Made by a program: the position numbers and the translations under genes. The notes below the pieces were generated by a model. It was not told the DNA's origin. It was given only the letters and a program-made list of their open reading frames with translations, and made no database searches. This document shows, one piece after another, positions 36,921 through 49,065 of a stretch of DNA of 64,000 bases. How positions within the stretch are numbered: position 1 is the stretch's first letter; each line of letters opens with the position of its first letter. Source of the stretch: Cristatella mucedo (taxonomy: Eukaryota; Bryozoa; Phylactolaemata; Cristatellidae). The stretch is taken from assembly GCA_009760855.2 (NCBI GenBank), contig WPIO01000022.1, positions 3,991,001 to 4,055,000 on the forward strand, written 5' to 3'.

Positions 36921-37182
36921 GTCAGTGCCCCACGCCGAGCTCTTGCGCCGCGCGCGCCACGAGCGCGGTGGGTGGCGGCCCGCGGTCCGGCGAGCCGACC
37001 GAACGCAACGCGCCGAGGTCGGATAACGCTGAAGCGCGTCGGCGTCGGGCGTGCGCCGCCGCGTCCGCAGCCGGCGCACGCCCGACGCCTCGGTTAGAGG
37101 TGGCGGTACCTTCGCATTCGGTGTCGGTAGCCATTGAGCGGGAAGCTGGCTTGTAAGCCGGTGGCGCTGCGAGTATCCGCAC

Positions 37183-37355
37183 CGGTCTTCTGGCATGCTA
37201 GGTAAGGTGGTTGCTTTTCGAGACCTCGGTCTCGAGGTAGTAGGTTCGAATCCTGCGGTGGGCGATACATTATCGCCACTGCAATCGGTAGCGACAGCCG
37301 TAGAGGCTCTTCTACCGCTTCACAAAAGAGGCTGTCAGATTAGCTAGTATTATTT
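37183..37355 (+). repeat. SINE A copy
   Basis: Box B TAGGTTCGAATCCTGC, then GCAATCGGTAGCGACAGCCG, GGCTCTTCTACCGC and TTAGCTAGTATTAT. Nearly full length. Confidence 0.88.
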
Positions 37356-37805
37356 GTTTTTACCAATCCAACTGGCCCGAACCGGTTTTTGCCAAGCGCT
37401 CACGCGTTGAGGAGGAGCGAAACTGCCCGCTGAGTATAGGCTCGTGCTTCCGGGCTTTGCGGGCTCTGCGGCAGGACTGTGCTTTCGAACGGCCCGGTTC
37501 TTTCCGTCGCAAGTTCTACCCAGCCAATAAATCACTAGCGAGACTTGGAGAACGTGCGCACAGCCGCCAAGTTCGTGTCCTTTGCAGAAGCATGGCAAGG
37601 ATTCATTTGTGTGAGGCTAAATTCAGATGTCGCGTGTTCGTGAGATCTTCCTCCTCCTCCTCTTCTTCAAGACTTCCTTCCTTCGAATTCTGCTGCTGCC
37701 GCCGCCGCTGCTGCAGAAAGCTCCGTAGCCCAGTAAAATCTCATTCTTTAGCTCATACCCTTACTTTAGCCGTTCACTCAAGCTGGTAGCTTTGACAACA
37801 TAGGA

Positions 37806-37965
37806 AGCCCTTAGCTCAGCAGCGCTGGTTTGGTCCAGCAGTTACGGCGCTCGCTCCGGGGACCAAGGTCTGGCCGAGGTGGCGGGCTCGAGCCCTGTGG
37901 CTGGTGTGAAACGCCTGAATAGAGATTAAGTTTTCAAAAGGCGCTATACAAATGAATTGCATTTT
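37806..37965 (+). repeat. SINE B copy
   Basis: tRNA-like TTGGTCCAGCAGTTACGGCG, box B GCGGGCTCGAGCCC, then the LINE-like tail CGCCTGAATAGAGATTAAGT and GGCGCTATACAAATGAATTG. Confidence 0.88.
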
Positions 37966-38430
37966 TTTATACTGAAGGCGCCGCCCGGAGGTTACTTCCG
38001 CCAAACTAAAAAGGTTTCCTAAGCCCACTTAAAGTGCTTGAGGCAGTGCTTAAAACCTCAACAAAGAAATTACAAATCTAGCAACCGTAAGAATAAGATT
38101 CCCTTGCTAAGATGATATTGCCGCGCACAGGAAGGAGCAGAGGCACTGAACTCGAGCGCCGCCGCTCCAACAAAAGCGTATCTAGCTTCACTTAAAAAGA
38201 AAGGTATTCGCCGCCTCGGGTGAAACAACTTGAATTTGCGACGCCGACAAGCCTCTAAAGACCCTCTGAAATTTTCATTACGAAAAATATAAAAGTATCA
38301 CCGAAATACGCTTAGCCTGGTAGTCCCTCCCTGGGCAATCGTGGTGGCCACTCGGAAGGGTCTGTCGGGCATTCGCGGGGGGGGGGGTAGGAGCGGCTCA
38401 ATAGACTTCGCTTTTAAGAATCAGATCAGA

Positions 38431-38587
38431 CCAGCAAAGAGGTACTCTTATATGCGAAGTATTCCTATATTAAAGCAAGAGTTTTCTCTACGCAAAGTTA
38501 TTTGCAATCGAAATCTGGGACGCGGAAGTGCTACTATTATAAGAGGAGTATTCTTATATCCGATATTCTCCTACGAGGAGTCGACTC
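38431..38587 (+). mobile_element. Second copy of the small TIR element
   Basis: CCAGCAAAGAGGTACTCTTA to GGAGTCGACTC matches 3433-3598 in inverse orientation with many differences. Its left terminus is degraded. Confidence 0.45.
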
Positions 38588-39225
38588 TGTATCTGCGCAT
38601 TTTCCTCTCTGCGGCGGTCCCATGCCAGAGCGCGGCAGAGAGAGAGAGAATGCTAACTACTCGACTCGCCCTGATTAGTAACCGTAAGTCCTAGCTGCTT
38701 AGCAGTGTAGGGAGCTGATTTATCCAGTTGAATTTTCAAGAAATTCTCTAACCGAAGGGTTCGGGGGTAAAGAGATCAAACCAGAACTAGAGACAGATCT
38801 GAAGAGGCTCCAGCGAAGGAAGTGCATTCATTAATAGCCTCCATCCGGGCATAATAGCTAGCTCTGAATGCAAACCGGTAAGCTTTGCACTGAGGCTGCA
38901 TCACTCGACATCACGCCTCTTTAGCCTTTCTTTAGTGAAAGTTCTTCAGCTACTTTTAAACAGAAATCTTGGCTTTCGTGGAAGCTCTACCCCTGCCCCC
39001 GTTGCTCGGGCAACCGAAGGAGCGCCGCTAGGACGGACTTCTCTGGCGCACTGAAAAAGGGCACACCCAGTTTTGGGAAAGTCCGAGCCGCCGTATCTAC
39101 AGATCGATGTCGGAAGCCTTTGTAGACGCCGCCTCAAGAGAGACAGGTACCTCATTTCAGAGCCGCGCCCCCGGAGGCTGCCCGACCGCCATGTTTATGT
39201 AACCCCACGTAAACGCATGGGTAGA

Positions 39226-39390
39226 ATGCCTCCGAAGAAACAGGCTAGAGCAGCGCGTCGGAGGCGCGCCACCCAGAGAGTATTTTTCGCCTTTAATGCA
39301 CAAAAAAGTGCCGTCTCCCCTTTCGGAAGAGTTCGGAGCTCTGCTCGAAAGGCGTGGCTCCCTGTGACGTCAGCAACGGAGCTCGAATAG
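39226..39390 (+). other. Small basic ORF of uncertain status
   Basis: An ATG here opens MPPKKQARAARRRRATQRV, then FFAFNAQKSAVS, ending at TAG. The bias to Lys/Arg is notable and a TGACGTCA site overlaps its 3' part (39365-39372), but there is no known domain, donor or homologue I can name. It may be chance. Confidence 0.2.
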
Positions 39391-39574
39391 TAGTGAGGAG
39401 CCCGAGGTTGCATACCGAAGGCACGCCGCTCCGAGCAAGTCTTACGAGATCAGCGCAATAATAATAATAATAGTAATGATAATAATACACTTGATCCTTA
39501 TTGAATGAGCTCATAGAAGTAACATTCCCTTCTTGAAATACTGCGATATCCCCCTTTAAGAATATTTAATTGCA

Positions 39575-39665
39575 TTTCCCTTTGCAGCAAATATAAAGCG
39601 CCTAGAAAGAGATTAAGTTCTCTGAGGGCGCTTTATCAAGTACATTATTATTATTATTATAATTA
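39575..39665 (+). repeat. LINE 3' tail
   Basis: TTTGCAGCAAATATAAAGCG, then CTAGAAAGAGATTAAGTTCT and (ATT)n. A short (ATT)n-ACTTGAT fragment in the other orientation lies at 39458-39500. Confidence 0.85.
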
Positions 39666-40517
39666 ATTAAAGGTCTCTCTGGATGTTGACTCTGAACGTT
39701 CGCACGCCGAGCGAGCGTCGCGCTATCGTCCGTTCCAGCCTCATCTAAGAAAACTGATAGACTCTCTGTAGACCTCGAATCTTCTCGCGACGTCTGACCA
39801 CGCCTCCAGAACTTCTCTTAGCCGGGTAGCCCCAGCCAGCCTCCCCCCCTGCGGAAGCCTGGCAGCCATATGGAAAGGACTTTCGGGCCACCGAGTCTAG
39901 GGGGAGGTAATTTTGGCGAAGGGAGGCTTGAGCGGATGCAGTTTTGGCTGGGGAAGCACAACCCTCCGACTTCTTAGCCTTCTCACACCTACGGAGATGG
40001 GGGGCTTTAACCAGCCACTCCTCTCCCCCGCCACGCCCTCTTCCAACAACCTCGATCCTTTGCTGGGACCGTGCGTGCGACCTCTAAAACGCGTGTATAC
40101 GGTCAGCGTTGTCCACAGTGAATTCCTCCCAAGTGTCTCGATTCCGCCGAGGTGCTTTAACAGCGTAGCCTCGGGATCAAACATTCGCCTTCGGTTTCAT
40201 GCCTTTCGTTGCCTCCTTCCGGGCAGTCGCACAGGGGAGACATTCCGCTTAGGGGACGAGGGCAAATGCTGTGAGGACCGGATGAGCTTTTGGCATCGTT
40301 TTAAGTACCGTCACTTCACTTGATTTTTCGATGTCAGGCGGCAGCTGGGAGTTCCGGGCTCGGGGAGCGTGGAAGCTGAAGGTTCGTTCGCTCCAAAGGA
40401 TTCGAGGTTGGCCTTTGGCGCAGCTAAATGACCCGAGTCAGAGGAGCTGACAGTACGACGTAGTACGAGGACGGCTCGCCATTTCGACAGATAAGCCGAA
40501 GCCAGAGAAAGGAGAGA

Positions 40518-40675
40518 CGCCGAGCTGGTTTTGTCCAGCGGTTAAGGTGCTCTCGCCCCAGGGACCAAGGTCTGGCTGAGGTCGTGGGCTCGAGCCCGGA
40601 GGCATATGTGAAGCGCCTGAATAGAGATTAAGTTCTCTCTGGGCGCTATACAAGTGAATTATATTATAAGTGAGA
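40518..40675 (+). repeat. SINE B copy inside LINE
   Basis: GAGCTGGTTTTGTCCAGCGG, GTGGGCTCGAGCCCGGAGG, then AAGCGCCTGAATAGAGATTA and GGGCGCTATACAAGTGAATT. The clearest family B copy. Confidence 0.92.
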
Positions 40676-41252
40676 AACGTGACGTTGAAGTCGCTGAATG
40701 CGCTGCTCGATTGGGAGCAGCTTGCACAGGTGGGTGTGAATTAGTGTAGTGCGGCAGGTGGACGTAATTCACGACCCTGGCGAAGCGTTGTGCACCAACT
40801 GTGAGCGTCTTATTCGCAGAGGCTGAGAGACCTGCAAGGAGGTAGTCACAAATGTCGCGATCGGGCGTCTCAAGATGCATAGTTCAACGTGACTTTGGTG
40901 TGGCTACATAAGAAAGCTCAAACTAGGAATCGGCTGAAAGCAAAGGTCATTTGAGAGCAGTACCCGCACATTTCGGGCAGAGGCTAAACGCGATAGTGAC
41001 CGAGCCAGTTTTGAGGTTAGGCTTTCTAATTTCTTGAATACATTACGATTACCTTTGTTATATTAAGTTGGTTTGATCTTTAATATAATTAGAGACAGTT
41101 TCTGCCATTTATTTTAAAATTTCGGAAATACGATCTACTGAGGCGTCGAGAGATTTCGGTGTGCTGGGATGCCACAGAGATCAAAGTATAGGCAGAACTG
41201 CACGTGATCTTGATAGAAATGAAAGCAGTATTGCGCTTGGTGATTGCGTCGG

Positions 41253-41258
<6 letters not shown>

Positions 41259-41311
<53 letters not shown>
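41259..41311. repeat. (GA)n microsatellite
   Basis: About 26 GA units in the LINE remnant. Confidence 0.95.
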
Positions 41312-41315
<4 letters not shown>

Positions 41316-41760
41316 AAGAGAGGGAAAGAGAATAAGTTGCGAAAAGAAGTCGATTGAGAGTTTCCGCCGTACCCCGTGCTTTAAGGGCTCGGATAGGATG
41401 ACTGCTGACATATTGTCATTTATTCTCTGCGATTCCCTGTTGAGTTTACGCATAAGCCAGTGCAGTGCCATGCCAGTGATGCCCGGGCGAACAGATAGGG
41501 GCCAATCACGACCAGGGTAAGAGCTCTTAGCTAACTCATTTGAGTGTGAGTGGGTGGCCAAACTTCGAAAGTACTGCAGGAGAATTAATGGCCGCCAAGC
41601 TACCACGCAGTTGCTTGGAAACAGCAGGTGCTTTCCGTAATGAGTTGTAGTGATGTGCAAGGGATGTGAGTAGCTTAGCCTTCGGGCGGCGGAAGCCTCG
41701 AGAGTCTATTGCCGTGACCGATTCGGCAAGGAGTTTGTTGTTTCTCATTTCGCCACATCT

Positions 41761-43449
41761 ACAAGGGCTGTGCCAAATAGTTTATTTGTACTATTTGGCC
41801 GAATAATTAACCTGGCATAAGACCTAATTTGAATTGTTCACAGAAGAGGCCTACCGACCAAATTGAAAATGTAAAGCATAAGCAAAAGTTGCTGTTCAGT
41901 AAATTTAAGGCATAAGCTTAGCGAAAACAGTTAATTGCATGCCAGTTTTACATCATAGCCAGTCTGTCTGAACTAAGTACGAAACTAATTTAACCAACCT
42001 TGTAAATTATCACTTACAGTTCAGTTAACGCCAAATGCTGAATTGGTTTTACGAAAAATCAATACTTTCATGTTTTAGTATTAAAGCAGCTTCTCGTTTC
42101 ACTGAAGGTGGAACCGGCTGTACTAAAACTCCTAAATGGCACTAACGGTCTTGTCCGCTGTTTTAACCCTGCGTCGGTGTTATCGTTTTCCTGGAAATTG
42201 CACAATACGTTTTGGATAGGCGTGGCCGTGCCCGCCCATGTCCAGCGAGGCTCCGTAAATAGATTAGCTAATCTTGAAGCCCATGCGGATGCCAGTGGGA
42301 GAAGTTAGGTACGCTGCTTTGCTCCAGCATGCGAAAATATCTAAGCACGTGGTACTGAAGCCATTTTGATGCCCGATAATAAATCCTGTCGCTTTCGATC
42401 GACAATTGGATGTGTGCCACAGTGGGCTGTCAATCTTCAAAGCAAAGGACAGACCAGCAAAACGAAGTAGCACCAATGCTGATTGCTGTAGTCGTTTGCC
42501 TGCGATTTCTTGCCCTTTGAACAATGGACATCTGAGGTTTGGCAATAAGGCTCTGCCGATAAATTATGGCCCATCAGCTGCTGATCAAAAAGTTGTTCCT
42601 GCACTTTGCAGAGAAGAAGCGGAGGGGAGAGAGACGGGCAAACGTACCTACAAATAGCTCGAGTGTAACTACGGGTAGATGGCCTATTATCTGAATATAG
42701 CTTTGGCCTGAGATCAGCTCAAGATAGAGGCATAGACAGGATCTCCCGTGGGCGAGCATATCTTCAGTGTGCTCTCGATTCTTTAGTTTAAATTAAAGAG
42801 ACGAAGACTAAAACCCGAGGAGTAATGATGGCGGCGGCGGCATCTTGGTATCGCCAGTCGCTGGAAAGAGCACGGGGCACCCAACGGTTTGACGATTTTT
42901 TATCAAACTGTGGATACATTCTCAGCGATGTAGAGCAGATGAGGAATTTTTCTAAGCGCATTTGGGCAGGCGGTAACCACGACTATCGTTGATTGCGTTT
43001 GACAAGGCTAGCCGTTCGGTCGATAGACAAGTTACCGCTTGATCACGTTTTGCAGCTAAATTAAATAGAATGCTTCCGTTAAATTAACTGAAGACTGGAA
43101 AGTCTGATTAATCTAACATTGGGTCAGCAGAAGAATGTGGGGTATACTGAAAAGGTTCGTTGAGTCAACGCCTCTCTCTTCGATCTGATATAATATGAAA
43201 TAAATATGTAAATATAATTAATACAACATTAATATAGTGGTTTATAGGTAAATATCAATTAATTTAAACTGGTTACATTAAAAATTAAAACTTAATTTTG
43301 AATTAATGTTTAATTTCAAAATGCTCTTTAATTTTCAAATTAAATGTCGCGTGTACCCTGAGCTTTTTTCTGGTGCATGCTAGTAAGTCACAGTATTCAA
43401 GAATTAGGAGTCACGTGCTCAACGTGCAAAAAGCTAATAAAATGTTAAT
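41761..43449. other. Intergenic/intronic, nothing recognised
   Basis: AT-rich around 43190-43350. ORFs short and without motifs. Confidence 0.35.
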
Positions 43450-44960
43450 AATTCAGTTGTAGCGCCGTCAGAGAACTTAAATTTCTCTCATGGCCCTTCA
43501 ATGTTGCTGAAACCGAAGTATTATCGTACGGATAATGGTAACATGCGCAGTGTCGACATGAATAATATGGTTAGTGGTAACATGCAAACTGTCAACGTAC
43601 AACTATGGTTCGTGGGTAGCACGTACAGTGCCAGCACGCATCAGTACAAAAACGACAATTTACAAGGACCCAGCAAATGCTTTGCGAAATAGGTGCGTTT
43701 TAGCTTCTTAAAAACATTTTTAAATGTTGTAAAATCAGGGGATGGCTTTAGGGACATACGAACGGATGGTATGGTCTTCACAGGATTTCAGGTTCTTCCG
43801 AGGCATAGGTACACGATTTGAGTCAGAAGAGCAGGTGGTACGATGCTTAGCTTAGTTTGGTAATATTTCTAATAGGTAGGCTGGAGCATGAGAATAAAGT
43901 GACCTAAAATAGAGTGACACACCTTGAAGTCCATGCCCTGATTGATTGGGAGCTATTGCAGTTCGGCGAGATGTGGGGTGATGTGGCTACTACGATGCTC
44001 ACCAAAGACAAGCCTGGCTGCAGTGTTTTGCACCGAATCTAAGCGCCTAAATGCCTAGGCCGGCAGACTTGCAAGCAGTGAATAACAGACGTCGAGATAG
44101 TATGTCACAAATGCATGGACTAGCTTGAATGTGGTATCCCTATATTAGCATGCTCGAATTTCGCAATATTACGTAGCTGAAATTTGACAGACTTGACTGT
44201 GGAGGTGATGTGGTCGTCTAGTGAAAGGTCTCTCAAGAACTGGACATCCACATCTTGGGCAGATTATAAAGATATGCTAGCAGAGCCAGTTTTGAGCGTT
44301 AAGGGTGAGCCGTGATGCCGCACTAGGTAGAGCGGTTGCTTTTCACCGAGGACCGGGTCACGGGTTCGAATCAGGCGGGGGGGGGGCGATCCTTTATAGC
44401 CGCTGAAAGCGATGGTGATAGCCGTAAAGGCTCTTCTGTCGCTGTAAAAAAGAGGCCGTTAAATTAGCTAGTATTTATTTATTTTTGTCAGCGTAATTTG
44501 CGTTTGATTTGCCCATAACCGGTCAGTTTTTAATCGTCATTAAATTTGAAAAAGTTCGCTGCTGTCCATGAGCGGATGTCAGCAGTACATGCAGCGAGAG
44601 AGTTAAGAAAGTTTGAGTGGGTGCTGGAGGGCTGGCAGGAATGAAAGCTTGGGCACCACTGTGTGTCTGTCTTCTGCAGAGAAGTGAAAGTCTATACTGG
44701 GCTTGGCAATCACATAAGCAAGAGGAAGAGCATGAATCGTTGGAAGAAGCAGACCAAGAGCATGGTCCCTGAGGTACTCTGTACTTTAGCGGTTCCTCTG
44801 ATTATCTTAACACGCTTACTCTGAAGTCTCCCTTTGAGTTAGAATCTAAATCACGGTTGTGTAGTGCCAGTGATAGATACCAAGGTGAGATGAGAGGCGC
44901 TCGCGAAAGACTTGGTGATCAATAGTTTCAAACCGAAGCCGAAAGATCATGCAACACAAG
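43450..44960 (-). pseudogene. LINE ORF2 remnant from RT to 3' tail
   Basis: Reverse strand: FETIDHQVFRERLSSHLGI (family FDTIDHxxLLxRLSSRLGI), then YRVPQGPCSWSA (VPQGSVLGPLL) and a decayed FHFxADDTQ box near 44685, continuing into C-terminal and 3' UTR blocks. Split by SINE A at 44304-44487. Confidence 0.88.
44304..44487 (+). repeat. SINE A copy inside LINE
   Basis: GTGAGCCGTGATGCCGCACT, box B ACGGGTTCGAATCAGGC, GGCTCTTCTGTCGCTG and TTAGCTAGTATTTATT. Contains a G-run. Confidence 0.9.
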
Positions 44961-45755
44961 CAGAGAGACTTTCCCTTAGCCTGCATTTCTGATATATGAT
45001 CCCAAAGCAACACTGGCTTTACGGAGTGATTAGATCTACAAACAAGACTGGAACTTACTTTCTAGGTTTGAAGTTTATATGTAAGTGTTTTTTTTGGTCT
45101 GCCACTACTCGTTCCAGAATATTTTATAGAAACGGCAGTAGGGAGACTGAATGAAAGTTGATTAAATGTTGTTTGTCTATTATTGTTTATCTGTTCTTGT
45201 TTTCTTGAGCTTTGCGTTCTAACAATAGCGTTTTTGCAAAGGGACAAAACCTCAAGCTAACGACTTATTAATAATGTTATAGCTGTGCATGGAAGCATTA
45301 GATTAATGCTTCGTAAAACTAGGATGGGGGAATAGAGTCCAGAGGGTTTGTAGTCGTCTTTGACTAGGATGTGAACTTCAGAATGAGGTCACTGGTGACA
45401 GCCTTGAATACAGACATAAGATGCCATGCGGAACTGAAGGAGAGCAGTGCTTTGGAGGTGTTACTGAGAGAAGTTAGTCCAGTGAAGATGCTGTTACCTT
45501 AGCAATGGAATATCTTATGTTGTCTATCTTTCTAAAAACGCTGCTCTGCTAGATATACACAAGGATCACTAGGTAAGCAGCTAACCTGAGAGTGGTTAAG
45601 GGGATGGTTGATGGTAGACATTAACATATTTAGATTGTGTGTCTGTGATTCAAAAATATCTTAATAGAACTCAGACTTGGCCTTTCCTAAGATGGATTGG
45701 TACGATCTACTGTAGTTCTCCTATGCCTGTCAATGGATGCTCAGTCCTGATCGTT
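44961..45755. other. No recognised feature
   Basis: Possibly further decayed LINE sequence upstream of the RT, but no motif is clear. Confidence 0.3.
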
Positions 45756-45759
45756 TATC

Positions 45760-45912
45760 TGCCGAGCTGGTTTGGTCCAGCGGTTAAGGTGCCTGCCCCT
45801 ACCGAGGTCTGGCTGAGGTCGTGGGCTCGAGCCCGGAGGGATATGTGAAGCGTCTGAATAGTGATCAAGTTCTCTTAGGGCGCTATACAAATGAATTATA
45901 TTTATTTATATA
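45760..45912 (+). repeat. SINE B copy
   Basis: GAGCTGGTTTGGTCCAGCGG, GTGGGCTCGAGCCCGGAGG, then GCGTCTGAATAGTGATCAAG and GGGCGCTATACAAATGAATT. Confidence 0.92.
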
Positions 45913-46690
45913 TTTATATTTATCTGCTTTCTCAAGCTTGCGATTAGTAGACTAGCTAGTTTAACGTCTGCCGTAAAACATAATCCATCTAGGCGAGGGC
46001 TCACAGTGACCTTAGTCAGAGGTGGAAGCTCTTCAAGAATGTCTGCCAGTGCCGTGTTGTAGCATTCTACCAATGATGACAGATCGGTTGGAGGTTTGAG
46101 CAGCAGAGGTGATAAGAGATATTTTCGTGCAAACACTATCGATGTCAAGGCTGTTCAGGTCTCGCGATTCACAGATGATTATGGGTGCAGAAGAGGGCAC
46201 ACACTTCAGAATGACTGAGATCCACATTTGGTCAAATGTGAAGAATTTGTAGTTAATATGAGACCATTATGCACATTGTTTGGTGAATATTTGATCGAGT
46301 TCGTGACCCTTGTTGTGAGAGGGGTCACCCTCACAAGACCACCAAGAGAAAATAAGTCAGTTGGTGCATGATATTTGGCAGTTAAGGTATCAGTTCAGTC
46401 AACAAAATTAATTGTTAAAATTACCCAGGCCGAGGAAGGAACGATTTATTGCACATAGAATCGAAATGAGATCAGAAAAATCTGTCATAGAGATGGATTT
46501 GTACCTGGCGAGGGAGCGACAGATTACTGCCACCATTGGACACTTGCTGTTAGAAGGACTTTGGACAAGAGATACGAAAGACTTCTTCGGAGGGACTGCC
46601 GAAGGCTTGAAAATGAGAGCGGGGCGTGCGAAAGTAGCGACTCCTGTACCAATATTGATATTGACTGAGCTAAACGATTTGAGTCAGAAC
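45913..46690 (-). pseudogene. LINE APE-type endonuclease region
   Basis: The reverse strand codes LLLKPPTDLSSLVECYNTAL-ADILEELPPLTKVTV, the classic linker between endonuclease and RT (LKPPSDLxDLVxxYNxxLxxLLDxxAPLKTKTV). Upstream are patches like VAVICRSLARY and GLGNFNN (family VYRPPS and GDFNIH). Many stops. Shows the LINE belongs to the APE-endonuclease class. Confidence 0.8.
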
Positions 46691-47215
46691 AGTGGGTGGT
46701 ACGATGCCTAGCCTGGTGGGGGCTGTAGTCCAGCCTACTTATCAGAACTACTCTCCCACCAGGCTAGGCATCGTACCACTTGCTTTTCTGACGCAAATCA
46801 TATTTCATCTATACCTCTTACAAACCTCAAATCCTTTGGAGACCGTGCCCTAGTTCGTATGTTCCCAAAGCCTTGAACTCACTCCGAACTGACGTCCAAG
46901 ACATCCCCTGACTTGGCGACATGTAAAACGAATCAACAAGCGCACCTGTTTCTCACAGCAGTTAGTGGATCCTTGTGATTCGTCTTATGTGTGCGTCTGC
47001 ATGCTGACACTGTGCATGCTACCACTAAATATGTTTTACATGCTGGTACTATGCATATCACCTCTAACCAAGTCATGCATTTTGAGATTGTGCATGCTAC
47101 CACTAATCATTTGATCATGCTTTCTTTACAGTACATATAAAGTGACTAGAAAGAGAACAAGTTCTCTGACAGTGCTAAACGGATGTATTATTATGATGTC
47201 GTGTATTATTAGGGG
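46691..47215 (+). pseudogene. LINE 3' end with inverted 5' segment (foldback)
   Basis: From 46735 the + strand holds the ORF2 end (RLGIVPLAFLT-like, SFGDRALVRMFPKP) and the 3' UTR with GCATGCTGACACTGTGCATG and a tail ending (ATT)n. Positions 46693-46722 are the inverted complement of about 46754-46780, so the element changes strand here. Confidence 0.82.
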
Positions 47216-48970
47216 CTCATTGCACGTTGAGCTAGGACTTCAAAGGCAAACATTAAGATTTTCCGCCGGGTTTATAGTAGGCCTGATGTCCACTAAGCGA
47301 TAGTGACTCGTGGCAGCGCGAGGGAGAGTGCGCCGGACGGACGGCTCGAGACGGAATGCTCGGAATACTAGGCTGGCGCCTGTTCCCAACAGGTGCTGGT
47401 TTCTCGTGGGTGGGTTTTCTATGTGGAACTCCTAATTCACGAGCCTCTAGGCAAATGTTTTTCTCCGCTCAACAGAACTCGGTCAGCTGTGGCCACTTCG
47501 TTTTGTCACGCCACACCTTCGAGTTCCGGCTATACAATAGGAAACAAGAAAACACAGCTTCATAACAGCATAACATAACATCGTGAAACCGCCCATCGGG
47601 AATGACATAATTTTGAAGCCTCCGTTGACCCTCCAGCCAGAGTCACTATACTGCAAGGCACTCAGCAGCAGCATCTTGACACGGATGCGGCGATGGTCCT
47701 CTATAAGGTGCACATATTTAGCCATATAGAGAGTGACGTATTTGTTCTAGTTGCCAAGCAGCACGATCTCTTTTCTCCACTATAGCATAGCCTGCGAACA
47801 GACCAGATTTATTAGTTTAAAAATGATATTTCACTCACTAATTAATATTGTCCAAGAAATTCCATGTAGCGAGCAGCAATTGTCAATTTTACCTTCGAGA
47901 GTTCCCTCACAATGTTCGCATGCGAAATGAGGAGGACAAGGTCTTTCTTCATCCACGGCAGACATGTCGAAGTACGATTTTCATGCCTGGCACATCTTAT
48001 CACACGCTTTCGCTGAGTAAGTTTTGCAATTGTCTTCATAAATTGTCTACAAAAATAACTAAATGTATCTGTCGGATGCAAGCAACCGCGTGATGCCGTT
48101 TCAATCAAATATTGTTATTCACTATTCTCTCATCCTGCAATAGCAGTCACTGAAATGTTCGCTTAGGGCACACCTGCCTGTGCTGGAAATCTACGGATAC
48201 TCGTTTCTGCTCTCAGTGTTATATCCCCTTAACGCTCACTCATTCGGGTAACGACACAGCGAGTGCTCTATGTGTGACCCTGACATCCACACTTCACCAG
48301 ACAGGGAAATAGTCAAATTTCCAAACATCGTACTTACCACAGCAACAAAGGTTTGGCGGAATAATGAATATTTCTATTTATTTTAGGCATGCGGAATTAG
48401 AGAAACATAACCTGCTTCGAGGAACTGAGAACAAATTCAAATCTGTTCCTTAGAATAATTGGTCTTGAAATGGTAAACTGGTTGACTTGCAAGACTGCAG
48501 ATCGCGAGTGAAAACGGAGCCTTGACATTCCTAGGCTCCTGAATGTAGAAACTAGCTAGATCGGTGTCGGACATGGTCCCCTTAAAAAGGAGTGTTCCAT
48601 TCTTCACCTTTACTGTGCATTTATCGAAGGTTTTTAACGAATGAAATAAGTAGTGTCATCGGCTCTGTACATGGAAAGAGTTTACGTGGAGAGGACTCCT
48701 AAATTTCAAGTTTATAGCATCGATGAGAGTGTAGGTGATGTCGGCAGAGCCGGGACGCAGCTTAAGAACACCTGCTTCTCGAGTAGACTGCAAAAGTCAT
48801 CCTATGTCAATGCTTTTTTGGCCACATTGCTGTAAAGGCAGCACTGTAATGGTAAGCAAAATTGGATCCGAGATAGTAAGCGCAGAGGTCTCTGGGGTTA
48901 AACCTACTTCGTTATCACGAGGTCGCCGATCAATTTCCTTGCAGCAGGCACTGCAAAGTAAAGCAGGCAA
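47216..48970. other. No recognised feature
   Basis: Short ORFs only. No motif or repeat recognised. Confidence 0.35.
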
Positions 48971-48977
48971 GCCAGCA

Positions 48978-49065
48978 ATTCATTATTGACTACTGCAAGC
49001 GGAGGTAATGGCCGCCGAGGCTCTTCTTCAGCTACTGGATAAAAAAGAGGTCGCTGAATCAGCCG
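48978..49065 (+). repeat. SINE A 3' half
   Basis: ACTGCAAGCGGAGGTAATGG, GGCTCTTCTTCAGCTACTGG and AAAAAGAGGTCGCTGAATCA match the family body. The tRNA-like head is missing. Confidence 0.8.

Larger units (their letters stand above)
40230..41760 (-). pseudogene. LINE ORF2 remnant (RT to C-terminus), with SINE B inside
   Basis: The reverse strand carries degraded RT sequence (FHFY box near 41195-41235) and, downstream, the C-terminal and 3' regions homologous to 43450-44960 and 52848-54260. Interrupted by SINE B (40518-40670) and a (GA)n tract (41259-41311). No intact ORF. Confidence 0.75.

Noticed and set aside
35624-37196. Long minus-strand ORFs opposite the HSPA12-like exon
   Set aside because: GC-rich coding sequence leaves antisense frames open. 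Only the plus strand shows conserved motifs and splice sites.
40520-40610. tRNA gene from the GGGCTCGAGCCC box
   Set aside because: Belongs to the SINE B family with a LINE-like tail; no cloverleaf is intact.
46412-46711. Plus-strand 99-codon ORF
   Set aside because: Antisense shadow of the LINE endonuclease region, whose motifs are on the minus strand.
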